DNA of 64,000 nucleotides from Pseudobutyrivibrio xylanivorans (GCF_010906925.1 NZ_VTVE01000006.1:32159-96158), one strand, 5' to 3'. Counted from the first letter of the stretch, positions 1 to 9,476 are shown. Numbers and translations: made by a program. Notes: generated by a model from the sequence alone, not told the origin.

Positions 1-828
1 TGGCTTAACACCAAGCTCCTTAGCCTTCTCCTCTGACATAACAACAAGTGCAGCTGCACCATCGTTGATACCAGAAGCATTACCAGCTGTAACAACTCCG
101 TCTGGATATAAAGCCTTAAGCTTTGCAAGACCTTCCATTGTTGTACCAGGTCTTGGGCCTTCGTCTGTATCGAAGATAACTGTCTCTTTCTTCTTCTTGA
201 TTTCGATAGGAACGATCTCATCCTTGAATGCACCAGACTCGATAGCTGCGCAAGCCTTGTTCTGAGAGTTAACTGCGAACTCATCAAGCTCTTCTCTTGT
301 AAGCTTCCACTGCTCAGCTACATTATCAGCTGTCTTAATCATGTGATAGTCATTATATGCATCCCAAAGAGCATCCTTAACCATTGTATCTACTAAAGCG
401 CCCTGGCTGTTTGATGGCCAAGTCATTCTATAACCATAACGTCCGTTTGGAAGTGCAAATGGAGCGAGTGACATGTTCTCCATACCACCTGCTACAACTA
501 CATCAGCATCACCAGCGATGATCATCTGTGCTGCCTGGTTAACACAGTTAAGACCAGAACCACAAACAACGTTTGTTGTAACTGCTGTTGTCTCGTTTGG
601 AAGACCAGCCTTGATAGCTGCCTGACGAGCAACGTTCTGTCCTAAACCTGCCTGGATAACGCAACCCATGTATACGTGCTCTACGTCCTCTGGCTTGATA
701 CCAGCTCTCTTAACTGCTTCCTTAATTACTGTAGCACCTAAGTCAACTGCTGGAATTGCACTGAGTGATCCACCCATAGTGCCGATTGCTGTTCTACATG
801 CACTAGCAATAACTACTTTTTTTCCCAT
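1..828 (-). CDS. thlA: Acetyl-CoA acetyltransferase (thiolase), 3' end off window
   Basis: Condenses two acetyl-CoA to acetoacetyl-CoA, the first step towards butyryl-CoA in butyrate-forming clostridia. The visible 276 residues begin [16 protein letters not shown], a typical thiolase start. The acylated nucleophile is Cys89 in VVCGSGLN, followed by the GGMENMS motif. The C-terminal third, with the second catalytic Cys and the GGG loop, lies beyond the left edge. The start is an ATG with AAGGAG about 7 bases upstream. A Rex-like operator lies about 105 bp upstream, which fits redox control of butyrate genes. A degradative thiolase (atoB/fadA type) is possible, but context favours the biosynthetic type. 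Confidence 0.93.
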   Translation of the reverse strand, partial: MGKKVVIASACRTAIGTMGGSLSAIPAVDLGATVIKEAVKRAGIKPEDVEHVYMGCVIQAGLGQNVARQAAIKAGLPNETTAVTTNVVCGSGLNCVNQAAQMIIAGDADVVVAGGMENMSLAPFALPNGRYGYRMTWPSNSQGALVDTMVKDALWDAYNDYHMIKTADNVAEQWKLTREELDEFAVNSQNKACAAIESGAFKDEIVPIEIKKKKETVIFDTDEGPRPGTTMEGLAKLKALYPDGVVTAGNASGINDGAAALVVMSEEKAKELGVKP

Positions 829-933
829 GTTTCTTTCTCCTTTTTAAGAAATACTTTTTTGTTTCCGGTGACTAACATCTAATAATTCTTCAAAATTACG
901 TTGTACAAATTAAACAAATTGCTTTGCGAAAAT

Positions 934-951
934 CTGTTAATTTTTTAACGA
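934..951. promoter_or_regulatory. Rex-like operator upstream of thiolase
   Basis: An 18-bp near-palindrome, CTGTTAA-TTTT-TTAACGA, matches the Firmicute Rex consensus TTGTTAA-N4-TTAACAA at 12 of 14 defined positions. Rex is the NADH/NAD+-sensing repressor that controls thl and butyryl-CoA genes in clostridia. On the minus strand the half-site TTAACA could also act as a -35 element, but no convincing -10 follows. The rest of 829-1281 holds no recognisable gene. Confidence 0.55.
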
Positions 952-1262
952 ACATTTCTCAAAAAAAATAGACCTCAGTACGCCGCCGTTGTGAAAATAT
1001 TAACATAAGTGACTTTAAATTACAATCAAAAATTTTGTCATTATTGTATAGACAATGACTTTTTTCTGAATATTCTTCTTCCTTTTAGCCAATTCTCACA
1101 CTCTGCTCGTTAAAAAATTATCAAGAAACCTTGATTTTTCGTTTAAATGGAAACTTTTCCCACAAAAATCAGTTTCTAAATTGTGTCTATCAGCGTGAAA
1201 ATTTTAATTAAATTCATACACGCCAAATCCCTACAAACCTTGAATATTCAAGTTTTTTGCAA

Positions 1263-1295
1263 CAAAAAAGAACAACTGCCGTTAACTGACAGTTG
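1263..1295 (-). terminator. Rho-independent terminator of the two-component operon
   Basis: On the minus strand CAACTGTC pairs with GGCAGTTG around a 7-base loop, followed by TTCTTTTTTG. The hairpin overlaps the last codons of the histidine kinase gene. Confidence 0.7.
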
Positions 1296-2604
1296 CTCCA
1301 TCTGTATTCTTAGTGTTTAAAGGTAGCGTGACCTTCACACAGAATTCGTAATCTTTTGCTTCTATTGTAAGATCGCCATGGTTATCATTAACATTCTTTC
1401 TTATATTATTAATCCCAAAACCATGATTTTCTTTGTCTAACTTTGTAGTCTCTATAGCATCAATATCATCTATTCTTTCGTTCGCCATAGAATTTCTCAC
1501 AGTCAACTGAGCATATTTATTGCCTTCCCTTAAATGAATATGTATATATTTTTTCCTGTCCTCAGCAATGTGCTTTTGCGCCTCAATGGCGTTTACAATC
1601 ATATTTGAATAAATAGAAGAAAGAGCAATCTCATCAATGAGGATAGGCCTCATCAACCTTCCCTCTAGCCTTAGCTCTATATCCTTATCTAAATGCTCCG
1701 CATAATAATTAGTCAGAGCATCGATTATCGTATTTCCGATACTATATCCTTTGCTCACCAAAACGCTGGTCTTATCATACAGCTTCTCGATATACTGCTT
1801 CAGCTCATCATAATTACCGTCATCCATTAGACTCTTTAGGCAGATCATATGATTATTCATATCGTGACGATATTTTTTTGTCTCCGCTTCCTTATCCAGT
1901 AACGATATATAATAATTTTTCTGAGTCTCGTATAATTCTCGCTCGGCCTTAGCATATTCCTGCACCTTTTCAACCAGCCACTTTTTATACAAGATATTGA
2001 TTTCTAAAAGCAACAAAGACAAGGCGGCAATGGAAGTAACAACTCTTGCAAAAATCCCTTTGAAATATGATATCTGTATCAAGTTGTAAATGCTAAATAT
2101 ACATATAAAAATATCCAGGCAGCCGATTGTTATTACATAATCTAAAAATTTACCGACTTTCCTTCTTCTTTCATTAATAAGGGATTCTAAAAATCTCTTT
2201 GTCAAAAAGCCAAAGATCAATACAATAGAAAGCTCCACCAGATTATTTAAACATACATCAACGCACTTATTTCCTATATGAAAATAAGCTCCATCTGGGA
2301 AAAATGCTTTTATAGAAAGAATTATACAGTTATTAATAAGAAGCACTAAAACAGTAGATTCTATTTTCGATACAATGCTACTGTCTATTATCAAAAATAC
2401 AATTATATATACTAAAAATAGCTCTATTAGGCATAGAGAGCCGTATGATATCTTGTCCTGTAAAAATCCGCTTGTTGCTATTGCAGCTAAAAATCCAAAC
2501 GCAATAAAGCGCTTGTTTTTCATCTGCAAATTTGCACATTTAATTATCCATATTGCTTCTGTAAGCAAAAAAGCAAACTCAATCAAGGACATAAAAAAAT
2601 TCAT
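1282..2604 (-). CDS. Agr-type sensor histidine kinase (GHKL ATPase domain)
   Basis: Membrane sensor kinase of the AgrC/LytTR-partner class, about 440 aa. Roughly the first 210 residues form six or seven hydrophobic segments. A coiled coil then leads to the phospho-acceptor H box (KYRHDMNNH), an N box (SNMIVNAIEA) and a G box (HGFGINNIRK) of the GHKL fold. The ATG at 2604 is preferred over an in-frame TTG at 2616 because GGAGG sits 5 bases before it. The start lies one base after the stop of the upstream LytTR regulator, so the pair is an operon. Such kinases often sense secreted peptides, but no peptide precursor gene is seen nearby, so the ligand is unknown. Confidence 0.88.
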   Translation of the reverse strand: MNFFMSLIEFAFLLTEAIWIIKCANLQMKNKRFIAFGFLAAIATSGFLQDKISYGSLCLIELFLVYIIVFLIIDSSIVSKIESTVLVLLINNCIILSIKAFFPDGAYFHIGNKCVDVCLNNLVELSIVLIFGFLTKRFLESLINERRRKVGKFLDYVITIGCLDIFICIFSIYNLIQISYFKGIFARVVTSIAALSLLLLEINILYKKWLVEKVQEYAKAERELYETQKNYYISLLDKEAETKKYRHDMNNHMICLKSLMDDGNYDELKQYIEKLYDKTSVLVSKGYSIGNTIIDALTNYYAEHLDKDIELRLEGRLMRPILIDEIALSSIYSNMIVNAIEAQKHIAEDRKKYIHIHLREGNKYAQLTVRNSMANERIDDIDAIETTKLDKENHGFGINNIRKNVNDNHGDLTIEAKDYEFCVKVTLPLNTKNTDGATVS

Positions 2605-2605
2605 A

Positions 2606-3328
2606 TCAGCCTCCAAAATTCAAGTCATATTCTATGTACGCCTTTTCAAAGCTAAGTAGCTTTCTTCTAGATATTGTCAATTTCTCTCCATTGGTCAATT
2701 CTATAATGTTTTTTGACACGCTTTTGATATTCTTAAAACCAACGATATATTGTCTATGTATTCTATAAAAAATCCTTTCATCCAATTCATTTTCTATTTG
2801 GTCTAATGAGACACTCTTGGTAAAAACGTTATTTGCCGTATATACCTCAACAGAGCCATTGAAAGATTTGATATATAAAATGTCACTCTGCTTAACATTA
2901 TATTTTATTCGATTTCGAAATAGCTCTAGGTTAGAATTTCCAACAGTTTTATTGATAGCAGAAACAATTGCCTCCTCTACCTCGCTCTCTCGTAAAGGTT
3001 TATTTAAATATCTATGGGCATTAAATTTAAACGCTTCACTGTAGCGCTTATCATTACTTGTGGCGATTATAATTTTACAATTCGGATTTACTTTATAGAT
3101 ACGATTTCCAGCACCCATTCCGTCCATTACAGGCATTTCCACATCAAGGAAAGCTATATCTATATCTTCTATATCGTGCAATAAGCCTGCTGCAGAATCA
3201 TAAATCTTTAAAGCAAAGTATTCATCATCATCTCCATATAACTTTGTCAGCAAGGACAAAATCATCTTCTTTGTAGCATTACAAATTTCAAGCTCATCAT
3301 CGCAAATCCCTATTGTCGTTCTTCCCAT
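2606..3328 (-). CDS. LytTR-family response regulator
   Basis: Cytoplasmic DNA-binding response regulator, 240 aa. The N-terminal receiver domain shows the acidic pair (ICDDE), the phospho-Asp in AFLDVEMPVMDG and the conserved Lys (LNKPL). The C-terminal LytTR domain (about residues 130-235) contains FYRIHRQYIVG and ends in LTISRRKL. The ATG at 3328 (MGRTTIG) follows a GGGGG Shine-Dalgarno. An upstream in-frame ATG at 3367 would add 13 residues before the receiver domain and has no such site. It is co-transcribed with the kinase downstream. The family binds paired direct repeats in target promoters; its targets are not evident here. Confidence 0.9.
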   Translation of the reverse strand: MGRTTIGICDDELEICNATKKMILSLLTKLYGDDDEYFALKIYDSAAGLLHDIEDIDIAFLDVEMPVMDGMGAGNRIYKVNPNCKIIIATSNDKRYSEAFKFNAHRYLNKPLRESEVEEAIVSAINKTVGNSNLELFRNRIKYNVKQSDILYIKSFNGSVEVYTANNVFTKSVSLDQIENELDERIFYRIHRQYIVGFKNIKSVSKNIIELTNGEKLTISRRKLLSFEKAYIEYDLNFGG

Positions 3329-3438
3329 AGACAAATACCCCCTAGAAAATACAAACCAATATTTCATTTACGGTATAAGTATGGTACTAAGAAAAAGTTT
3401 CGAAATCAACTTTTTCGGGCATTTTTAGCAACAATTAA

Positions 3439-3466
3439 TAAAAAAAAGAGGCGCAACAGCGCCCCT
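3439..3466 (-). terminator. Terminator after the DUF4956 gene
   Basis: Minus-strand stem of GGGGCGC and GCGCCTC with a four-base loop, followed by nine T. It lies about 10 bases after the stop of the DUF4956 gene. Confidence 0.75.
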
Positions 3467-3474
3467 TTGTAGTT

Positions 3475-4164
3475 TTAAAGCTGACCAACATCACTCATAT
3501 CGCATCTACCGCAAATAACAGTAAGATTGCCATTTCTCATTCGAATGTCGTCCAATAACTTCTTTTCCTCCAAGTCATTTTTCAGCTTAATTCTATATTC
3601 GATCTCATACATCGAGCCCATGTTGGTGGTGCGAACTGATAATAAAAGATGTGTTTTAGTGTACTTAGCGAATAAATCATCAAAGATTTCACTATAATCA
3701 AGATTCTCTGGAATTGTTATTCTAAGATCCTTTTCATTTGAATCTGCTTCCGCAAATTTGCAGACTGATAAGATAATATGAATAACACAGATTAATACTG
3801 TAAATATTCCTGCCAAAAGCAACTCGCCTATGGCACAAACAATTCCAATTGCCATTGCAAAGAATACAAATCCAATGTCGCGTGAACTTCCCTGCAACGA
3901 TCTAAATCTTACCAACGAAAACGCGCCTACAACACCAAGTCCTGTTCCCAGATTTCCATTAACCGCAAGCATGACTACGCATACTAGAACTGGCAAGACA
4001 ATAAGTGTTCTCGCAAAATTCTTTGATGTCACTCCTGTTCGCATATATGTAACAGAAATGATAATTCCTAAAACACAAGCCACCAAAGCATACCCGATAG
4101 CTCCCCAAATTGATAAACTAGTATCTGTGCCTGATGACACAAATGCAGAAAAAAATGATTCCAT
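3475..4164 (-). CDS. DUF4956 membrane protein, partner of VTC-domain protein
   Basis: A 229-aa integral membrane protein with four hydrophobic segments in the first 140 residues, including the conserved GVVGAFSLVRFRSLQG loop of the DUF4956 family, then a soluble C-terminal half. The ATG at 4164 (MESFFSAF) is chosen because GGGAGAAGG lies just before it. The longer reading starts at a TTG at 4185. It follows the VTC-domain gene by 25 bases, a pairing seen widely in Firmicutes and Bacteroidetes, so the two probably form a membrane complex. The molecular role of DUF4956 is not established. Confidence 0.8.
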   Translation of the reverse strand: MESFFSAFVSSGTDTSLSIWGAIGYALVACVLGIIISVTYMRTGVTSKNFARTLIVLPVLVCVVMLAVNGNLGTGLGVVGAFSLVRFRSLQGSSRDIGFVFFAMAIGIVCAIGELLLAGIFTVLICVIHIILSVCKFAEADSNEKDLRITIPENLDYSEIFDDLFAKYTKTHLLLSVRTTNMGSMYEIEYRIKLKNDLEEKKLLDDIRMRNGNLTVICGRCDMSDVGQL

Positions 4165-4189
4165 TAGTCCTTCTCCCTTTTGCAAATTA

Positions 4190-4945
4190 TTAGATTACTG
4201 CGCCTCCTAGAATGCTCTTAGCTTCTGCGCCTCTAGCAACTATACCGTCCGCTTCGGTAAGTAGTTGCTTCTTGTAAAAATTTCCGTATTTGGAAAACGA
4301 AATTGAGTAAATCTCATATTTTGATAGAAGCTTAGCAAACCAAATTGGCATAGAATCCGCAATTTTTACTTCCATTAACCTGTAACCAGGTGGCAAAAGG
4401 TAATCATTTTCATCATCCTTGTATAAAGTCAAATCAAATACGCGGCTGCGTATATCCTTGTCAAATGTGACTCTAAAATCAGGATCCTCTTTGCCAAACA
4501 TAGCTATTCTGTCATACGCAATATAGCGTTTTGGTTCCAAGTCATAATGATTAAACAAGTAATCAATTTCTTTAAATATTTGATTTGGTTTGGATGGCAA
4601 AATTCCATCGATCAAAAACCTTTCGGCTTCCTCCATTGGAACTGCAACTCTCCGTTTGTTAACCAGACCTTTGTATTTCTTTTTAATCTCTAAAAAGCAC
4701 ATACTGTCATAGTCCGGCTCCCCATAGCAACGAACCCTAAACTTCTCCTTGTACTTTGGACCTTCTATGGATGTCCTAATGAGCTCATTACTCTTCGTGT
4801 CATAATATATGTTCCTAATAGTGTGAAGCCCATATACATCCATTTCCATATATTCTTCCAACTCTTTTTTGAACATATGATATGTTTTTTCATCCAACAA
4901 ATATTTTTTCTCATATCTGTTGAATACAATTTGAATCTTGCTCAT
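4190..4945 (-). CDS. VTC-domain protein, polyphosphate polymerase-like
   Basis: A 251-aa protein matching the VTC domain, the triphosphate-tunnel fold that makes polyphosphate in yeast Vtc4. Conserved features include the start FNRYEKKYLLD, the IRNIYYDT strand, a basic KYKEKFRVRCYG strand, FLEIKKKYKG and the late LMEVKIAD strand, giving the alternating Lys/Arg and Glu residues of a tunnel. There is no membrane segment or signal peptide. A GGGGGA site precedes the ATG by 7 bases. The DUF4956 membrane partner follows immediately. Polyphosphate synthesis is inferred from fold and has not been shown for bacterial members as a whole. Confidence 0.82.
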   Translation of the reverse strand: MSKIQIVFNRYEKKYLLDEKTYHMFKKELEEYMEMDVYGLHTIRNIYYDTKSNELIRTSIEGPKYKEKFRVRCYGEPDYDSMCFLEIKKKYKGLVNKRRVAVPMEEAERFLIDGILPSKPNQIFKEIDYLFNHYDLEPKRYIAYDRIAMFGKEDPDFRVTFDKDIRSRVFDLTLYKDDENDYLLPPGYRLMEVKIADSMPIWFAKLLSKYEIYSISFSKYGNFYKKQLLTEADGIVARGAEAKSILGGAVI

Positions 4946-5134
4946 AAGACGTCCCCCTTACTTATCCACGCATCCATTCAAATATTTGCTGTCCCCATGA
5001 ATCCATAATGTAACCCCCTTGCATTTTAAAAATTTCTAGAGCTCTACGATGATATGATTATAACGTGAAAAACCACGATTAAACGTTTAAGTCCATGAAC
5101 GGTATCTATAAGTTGTTTAACGGCATTTTTTCAA

Positions 5135-5204
5135 TAAAAAACAGCCATTCCTATTGATTAATGCTCTTTACTGGGAGTTAATTTAATCAAATAAGAATGG
5201 CTGT
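5135..5204 (-). terminator. Terminator at end of the thyA-deoD operon
   Basis: A long hairpin with 15-base arms (5141-5155 and 5190-5204, one mismatch; CAGCCATTC against GAATGGCTG), followed on the minus strand by a T-rich tract. It closes the minus-strand operon that ends with deoD. Confidence 0.75.
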
Positions 5205-5226
5205 ATAATCGTTGATTTTAAAGGCT

Positions 5227-5943
5227 TTATAGGGCAATTGCTGTTTCAAGAGCAAGCTTCATCATTTCCGTAAACGATTTCTGTCTATCCTCTGCAGGAA
5301 TCTCCTCAGAAGTTACAAATGAATCAGAAATAGTAAGCATACATGTTGCATTTTTACCTAGCATATTAGCATTGTTGAAAAGAGCAAAGCTCTCCATCTC
5401 AACACAGTCACAACCGCAGCGCTCCTTAACAGCCTTCCAACCGCCCATTTCTGGCGCTGTATAGAACTGATCAGAAGAATGAACCTTTGCAAGCTTAGCA
5501 TCGATGCCAAGCTCCTTAGCCTTTGCTATTGCTACGTCATTTATCTTTTTGCTTGGGTAAAGAGTTGTCTCCTCCACACCGTTTGTATACTTAGCAAATG
5601 TACTATTTGAAAAGGCACTTTCTGCAATTACTACATCAAGAACATTAAGCTTATCTGTGTAGCTTCCAGCAGAACCAATACGAATAATATTTTCTACATC
5701 ATAGAATGCAAAAAGCTCATATGAGTAAATGCCGATTGAAGGCATACCCATACCACTGGCCATTACTGATACAGGTACACCCTTATAAGTACCTGTAAAA
5801 CCAAGGCAGTTACGGACTGTATTGACACACTTTACATCCTCCAAGAAATTTTCAGCGACAAATTTTGCGCGAAGTGGATCACCTGGCATAAGAACTGTCT
5901 TTGCAAAATCACCCTTTTTGGCTTCGTTATGTGGTGTTGCCAT
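5227..5943 (-). CDS. deoD: Purine-nucleoside phosphorylase DeoD-type
   Basis: Cleaves purine (deoxy)nucleosides with phosphate to free base and (deoxy)ribose-1-phosphate in nucleoside salvage. At 238 aa it has the usual length of the hexameric DeoD family. It opens MATPHNEAKKGDFA and shows the phosphate loop (LMPGDPLRAKF), MASGMGMPSIGIYSYEL, the substrate-binding VEMESFALF and the late SDS motif that holds the catalytic Asp. It is the last gene of a minus-strand run and starts 17 bases after the cell wall hydrolase. Confidence 0.95.
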   Translation of the reverse strand: MATPHNEAKKGDFAKTVLMPGDPLRAKFVAENFLEDVKCVNTVRNCLGFTGTYKGVPVSVMASGMGMPSIGIYSYELFAFYDVENIIRIGSAGSYTDKLNVLDVVIAESAFSNSTFAKYTNGVEETTLYPSKKINDVAIAKAKELGIDAKLAKVHSSDQFYTAPEMGGWKAVKERCGCDCVEMESFALFNNANMLGKNATCMLTISDSFVTSEEIPAEDRQKSFTEMMKLALETAIAL

Positions 5944-5960
5944 AATTATTTTCCTCCTTA

Positions 5961-7208
5961 TTAATTATAGTTATAGAAGTAATGGGCATTAATTACTGTA
6001 CCCGATGTTCTATCTAAGAAACCTACACCGTCAGTAGGAGCCCCCGCCTCAGCGGCTGCTGCAACCTGAGTGTTATGTAAATTCTGTGCATATGAATATG
6101 TACAGAAGAATAAAGCGTCTGTGTTGATATTGCCCGCTATTGCATCAGCCGCTGCCTTTTGACAGCCACTGTTTGGTCCCTGTGCAAGAATAAGGGCCAC
6201 ACGTCCTGAAGTAACAGGCGCAAATTGACCAGAAGCATATATAACTCCAGATACCGAGTTAGGGAATTTCGGACTGGCAACTCGATTCATAACTACCGAA
6301 CCTACCGCTAATCGTCCCGAAGTACCCTGATTATCCGCCTCCGCCTGGATAAGAGCAGCCAAAAGCAAGGTCTCCTCATCTGTGGTACTATATCCACCAC
6401 TGTATCCACCATGCTCACCTGCTAGCTTTTCAGCAAGAGCTGCCTGAGCCGCCTGATACTGCTGTTGTATACGCTGTTCGTACGCCTTAGCCTCTTCCAA
6501 CTGTTGTTTAAGCTGTTGTAGAGCAGCCTGACTGTCTGCAATCTGACCATTGGTAGTATCAAGAGCTGACGCTGTGGAATTAACCAGTGTACCAAGTTCA
6601 GATTTCTTGGACTCAAGTGTGCCTTGGTACGCAGTAAGCTCTGTATTTTTCTCCTCTATCTGGGATTTTGTCTCTTCAAGAGCCTGCTGAGTCTCCTCGA
6701 ATTTCTTAATGGCCATCTGGTCATAAGAAACGATCTCAGACATGTACTCTAAGCGCTGTAAAAAGCCAGACATGGAGCCACTCTCAAGGTAATTGACAAG
6801 TGTGTTAGTAGAGCTATTCTCATACATATACTGGATACGGGTCTTCATAGCCTCTCGCTGAGAATCCAAATCCTGCTGAGTTGTCTCTAACTGCTCATTT
6901 AACACGTCAATATCAGCCTGTACAAGGGCAATATTTTCCTCAGTATCAGATATCTCCCCTGCAACAGTTGTAATCTGAGTATTTAAGCTATTAATTTGTC
7001 CTGATAATGTGTTGGCCTGCCCCTCCAATTCATTAACAGTATTTTGCACCTGCTGAACTTGATTGTTTAGGTCATCTACAGCATGAGAAGCATTTTCAGA
7101 TTCATCGTGAAGTCTATCAACCTCAGACTGGGATGCCTTAACAGATGTGTCCATCAGACACATTGAAGCAAGTAGTAGGATAGCCAAACATCCTCGAAGT
7201 TTTTTCAT
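5961..7208 (-). CDS. Secreted coiled-coil cell wall hydrolase (SleB/CwlJ-type domain)
   Basis: A 415-aa exported protein. The signal peptide covers about residues 1-25 (MKKLRGCLAILLLASMCLM). Residues 30-250 form a long Gln/Glu-rich coiled coil like the PcsB/CwlO N-terminal region, which in those families is recruited by FtsEX. The last 135 residues are a Hydrolase_2 domain, with the catalytic Glu probably in LIQAEADNQG, then GRLAVGSVVMNRV and GQFAPV. The domain is known from spore-cortex hydrolases, but many non-sporulating Lachnospiraceae carry it, so septum or wall turnover is the more likely job. It lies 8 bases after ilvN within the operon. Confidence 0.87.
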   Translation of the reverse strand: MKKLRGCLAILLLASMCLMDTSVKASQSEVDRLHDESENASHAVDDLNNQVQQVQNTVNELEGQANTLSGQINSLNTQITTVAGEISDTEENIALVQADIDVLNEQLETTQQDLDSQREAMKTRIQYMYENSSTNTLVNYLESGSMSGFLQRLEYMSEIVSYDQMAIKKFEETQQALEETKSQIEEKNTELTAYQGTLESKKSELGTLVNSTASALDTTNGQIADSQAALQQLKQQLEEAKAYEQRIQQQYQAAQAALAEKLAGEHGGYSGGYSTTDEETLLLAALIQAEADNQGTSGRLAVGSVVMNRVASPKFPNSVSGVIYASGQFAPVTSGRVALILAQGPNSGCQKAAADAIAGNINTDALFFCTYSYAQNLHNTQVAAAAEAGAPTDGVGFLDRTSGTVINAHYFYNYN

Positions 7209-7216
7209 ACCTTCTC

Positions 7217-7726
7217 CTATCGGCAGGAGCTTGAAATAGATTCTACTGCAACCGCTCCGCCTCTAACCACTTCTATTTTCTTAAAGCGTGTTTTAAGAAG
7301 TGATATTAAATCATTGTTTTTGCGTTCTGTCAAGGTACATTCAAACAAAACGCTATCTGTACCTATATCTGTAATTCTAACCATTCCCCCAGTGTTGAAA
7401 ACCTCTGCTATCTGGAAGGCCTCTGTCTTACCAGCAGCGTCCAATCCCTTTACCTTGGCGTAAAGAATTTCCTTCATGTGGATAGGAATAGTAGTTAAAT
7501 CTATGACTTTAATTACCTCTACCATGGCATTAAGCTGCTTTTTAATCTGCTCAAATGTCACATCATCTGCCATAACAGAGATAGTCATTCTAGAAACATC
7601 ATCACGCTCAGTTGTGCCTACTGTAAGGGTCTGAAGATTGTATGATTTTGCAGAAAACAATCCAGAAACCTTTGCCAAAACACCTACCTGATTTTCAACA
7701 TATAATGCAATCCATCTATTTTTCAT
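7217..7726 (-). CDS. ilvN: Acetolactate synthase small (regulatory) subunit
   Basis: Regulatory subunit of acetohydroxyacid synthase, which carries valine feedback control. It has 169 aa: an N-terminal ACT domain (WIALYVENQVGVLAKVSGLF, then NLQTLTVG) and a C-terminal domain with VRGGAVAVES. The size is typical of the short bacterial form (IlvH/IlvN). It starts 23 bases after the catalytic subunit, with a GAGGTG ribosome site 8 bases before the ATG. Confidence 0.94.
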   Translation of the reverse strand: MKNRWIALYVENQVGVLAKVSGLFSAKSYNLQTLTVGTTERDDVSRMTISVMADDVTFEQIKKQLNAMVEVIKVIDLTTIPIHMKEILYAKVKGLDAAGKTEAFQIAEVFNTGGMVRITDIGTDSVLFECTLTERKNNDLISLLKTRFKKIEVVRGGAVAVESISSSCR

Positions 7727-7749
7727 CGTATATTCACCTCAATCAACGG

Positions 7750-9441
7750 CTATTTCAAAATCATCTCGCTAAGTGGTGTACCACTTTTTACCATAGGAAG
7801 TACCAGATCATCTGGTGAAACTAAAAAGTCAATTACTGTTGGCTTGCCTTTATTAGCTCTAGCAGCCTTAAGTGCTGGAATTATCTCCTCTGAGGAAGTA
7901 ACCCTAATCGCCTTGCAACTATAGCTCTCAGCCCATTTCAAAAAGTCTGGATAATAGCCGCCGTCTTTAGCAGATAAATCGGTAATCTCGTATCTCTTGC
8001 CATAGAATAGCTGTTGCATCTGGCGAACCATACCGAGATTAGAATTATTAAATATACATATAACAACTGGGATTTCTTCAGACATTGCAGTAGCCATCTC
8101 CTGCATATTCATCTGAAAACCACCATCACCTGTAATGAGGACTGTAGGCTTTTTAGGGGCGCCAACAGATGCACCGATAGCAGCTGGGAATCCAAATCCC
8201 ATAGTACCAAGGCCTCCAGAAGTAATGAACTCCTGGCCCTTATGAAGTCTAATAAACTGACTAGCCCACATCTGATGCTGACCAACGTCAGTAACAATGT
8301 TAGCATCTGGAAAGACCTCATTGATTCCTTCGCAAATATCCTGAGGGCAATTGCCAATTTTAGTATTTGGCATGGTAAGTGGATGTTCCTGCTCCCACTC
8401 ACCGATTTTAGCAATCCATTTATCTGTCTTCATTGGCTCAGCATATTCCACCAATCGCTCAAGCGCGATCTTAGCGTCTGCTGTAACCGGAACATCTACC
8501 ACTACATTTCTTGAAATAGATGCAGAAGCTATATCAACGTGAACTATCTGAGCTTTTGGCGCAAACTCATCCAACTCACCTGTAATTCTATCATTAAAAC
8601 GTGTACCAATTGAGAAGAGCACATCGCATTCTGTGACTGCTTTGTTGGCAGCATATCTACCGTGCATTCCGCAATTGCCGATGAACAAAGGATTGTCCTC
8701 TGGCATAACGCCCTTTCCCATAACTGTTGTGGTAACTGGCACATTCATCTTTGAAGCAAATTCCAAAAGCTTCTTTTGAGCACCTGCAATTCTCACACCA
8801 CCACCTGCTAAGATAAGTGGACGCTTAGCATTTTTCAAAAGTCTATACGCCTTCTTCAACTGACCGATGTGAACTGTCTCATTTGGATGATATCCACGAA
8901 TATCAACCTGAGATGGATACTCTGGAGCTCCACTAGTAGTCTGGATATCCTTTGGAATATCAATAAGAACTGGACCTGGCTTGCCAGTTGAGGCAATTTG
9001 GAATCCCATTTTAATAAGGCGTCCCATATCATCACGATTGCGGACAGTCACGCCATATTTTGTAATAGAGCGGGTCATACCTACAATGTCAACTTCCTGG
9101 AAAGCATCGTTTCCAATCAGATGAAGTGGAACCTGACCAGTAAAGATAACCATAGGGATGCTGTCATAATATGCATCTGCGATACCTGTGATTGTATTAG
9201 TGGCACCAGGACCTGAAGTCACCAAAACTACTGCTGTCTTACCTGTGGCGCGAGCGTAGCCCTCAGCCTCGTGAACTAGAGCCTGCTCATGACGACCGAG
9301 AATGACTCGAATGCCCTCGGTCTTGTATAACTCATCCACAATATCAGTAATCATGCCGCCTGGGTAGGCAAATATTGTGTCTACTCCCTCTTCCTTCAAA
9401 GCTTTAACAAATAACTTTCGTCCTGTAATATTAAGTGCCAT
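7750..9441 (-). CDS. ilvB: Acetolactate synthase large (catalytic) subunit
   Basis: Thiamine-diphosphate enzyme that forms acetolactate and acetohydroxybutyrate, the first common step of branched-chain amino acid synthesis. It has 563 aa with the three-domain layout. The N-terminal pyrimidine-binding domain holds the catalytic Glu in GRHEQALVHEAEGYARA and the FTGQVP motif. A central FAD-binding-type domain follows. The C-terminal pyrophosphate domain holds GDGGFQMNMQEMATA and NNSNLGMVRQMQ. An AAGGAC site precedes the ATG. It sits between dfrA and ilvN. No leader peptide or T-box was found upstream, consistent with read-through from thyA-dfrA. Confidence 0.96.
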   Translation of the reverse strand: MALNITGRKLFVKALKEEGVDTIFAYPGGMITDIVDELYKTEGIRVILGRHEQALVHEAEGYARATGKTAVVLVTSGPGATNTITGIADAYYDSIPMVIFTGQVPLHLIGNDAFQEVDIVGMTRSITKYGVTVRNRDDMGRLIKMGFQIASTGKPGPVLIDIPKDIQTTSGAPEYPSQVDIRGYHPNETVHIGQLKKAYRLLKNAKRPLILAGGGVRIAGAQKKLLEFASKMNVPVTTTVMGKGVMPEDNPLFIGNCGMHGRYAANKAVTECDVLFSIGTRFNDRITGELDEFAPKAQIVHVDIASASISRNVVVDVPVTADAKIALERLVEYAEPMKTDKWIAKIGEWEQEHPLTMPNTKIGNCPQDICEGINEVFPDANIVTDVGQHQMWASQFIRLHKGQEFITSGGLGTMGFGFPAAIGASVGAPKKPTVLITGDGGFQMNMQEMATAMSEEIPVVICIFNNSNLGMVRQMQQLFYGKRYEITDLSAKDGGYYPDFLKWAESYSCKAIRVTSSEEIIPALKAARANKGKPTVIDFLVSPDDLVLPMVKSGTPLSEMILK

Positions 9442-9476
9442 TATTTACGTCCTTATCTAGTGCTTGTTAATGGTTA

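Noticed and set aside
9442..9476. T-box or leader-peptide attenuator before ilvB
   Set aside because: The gap after dfrA is only 35 bases and has no stem or T-box motif.
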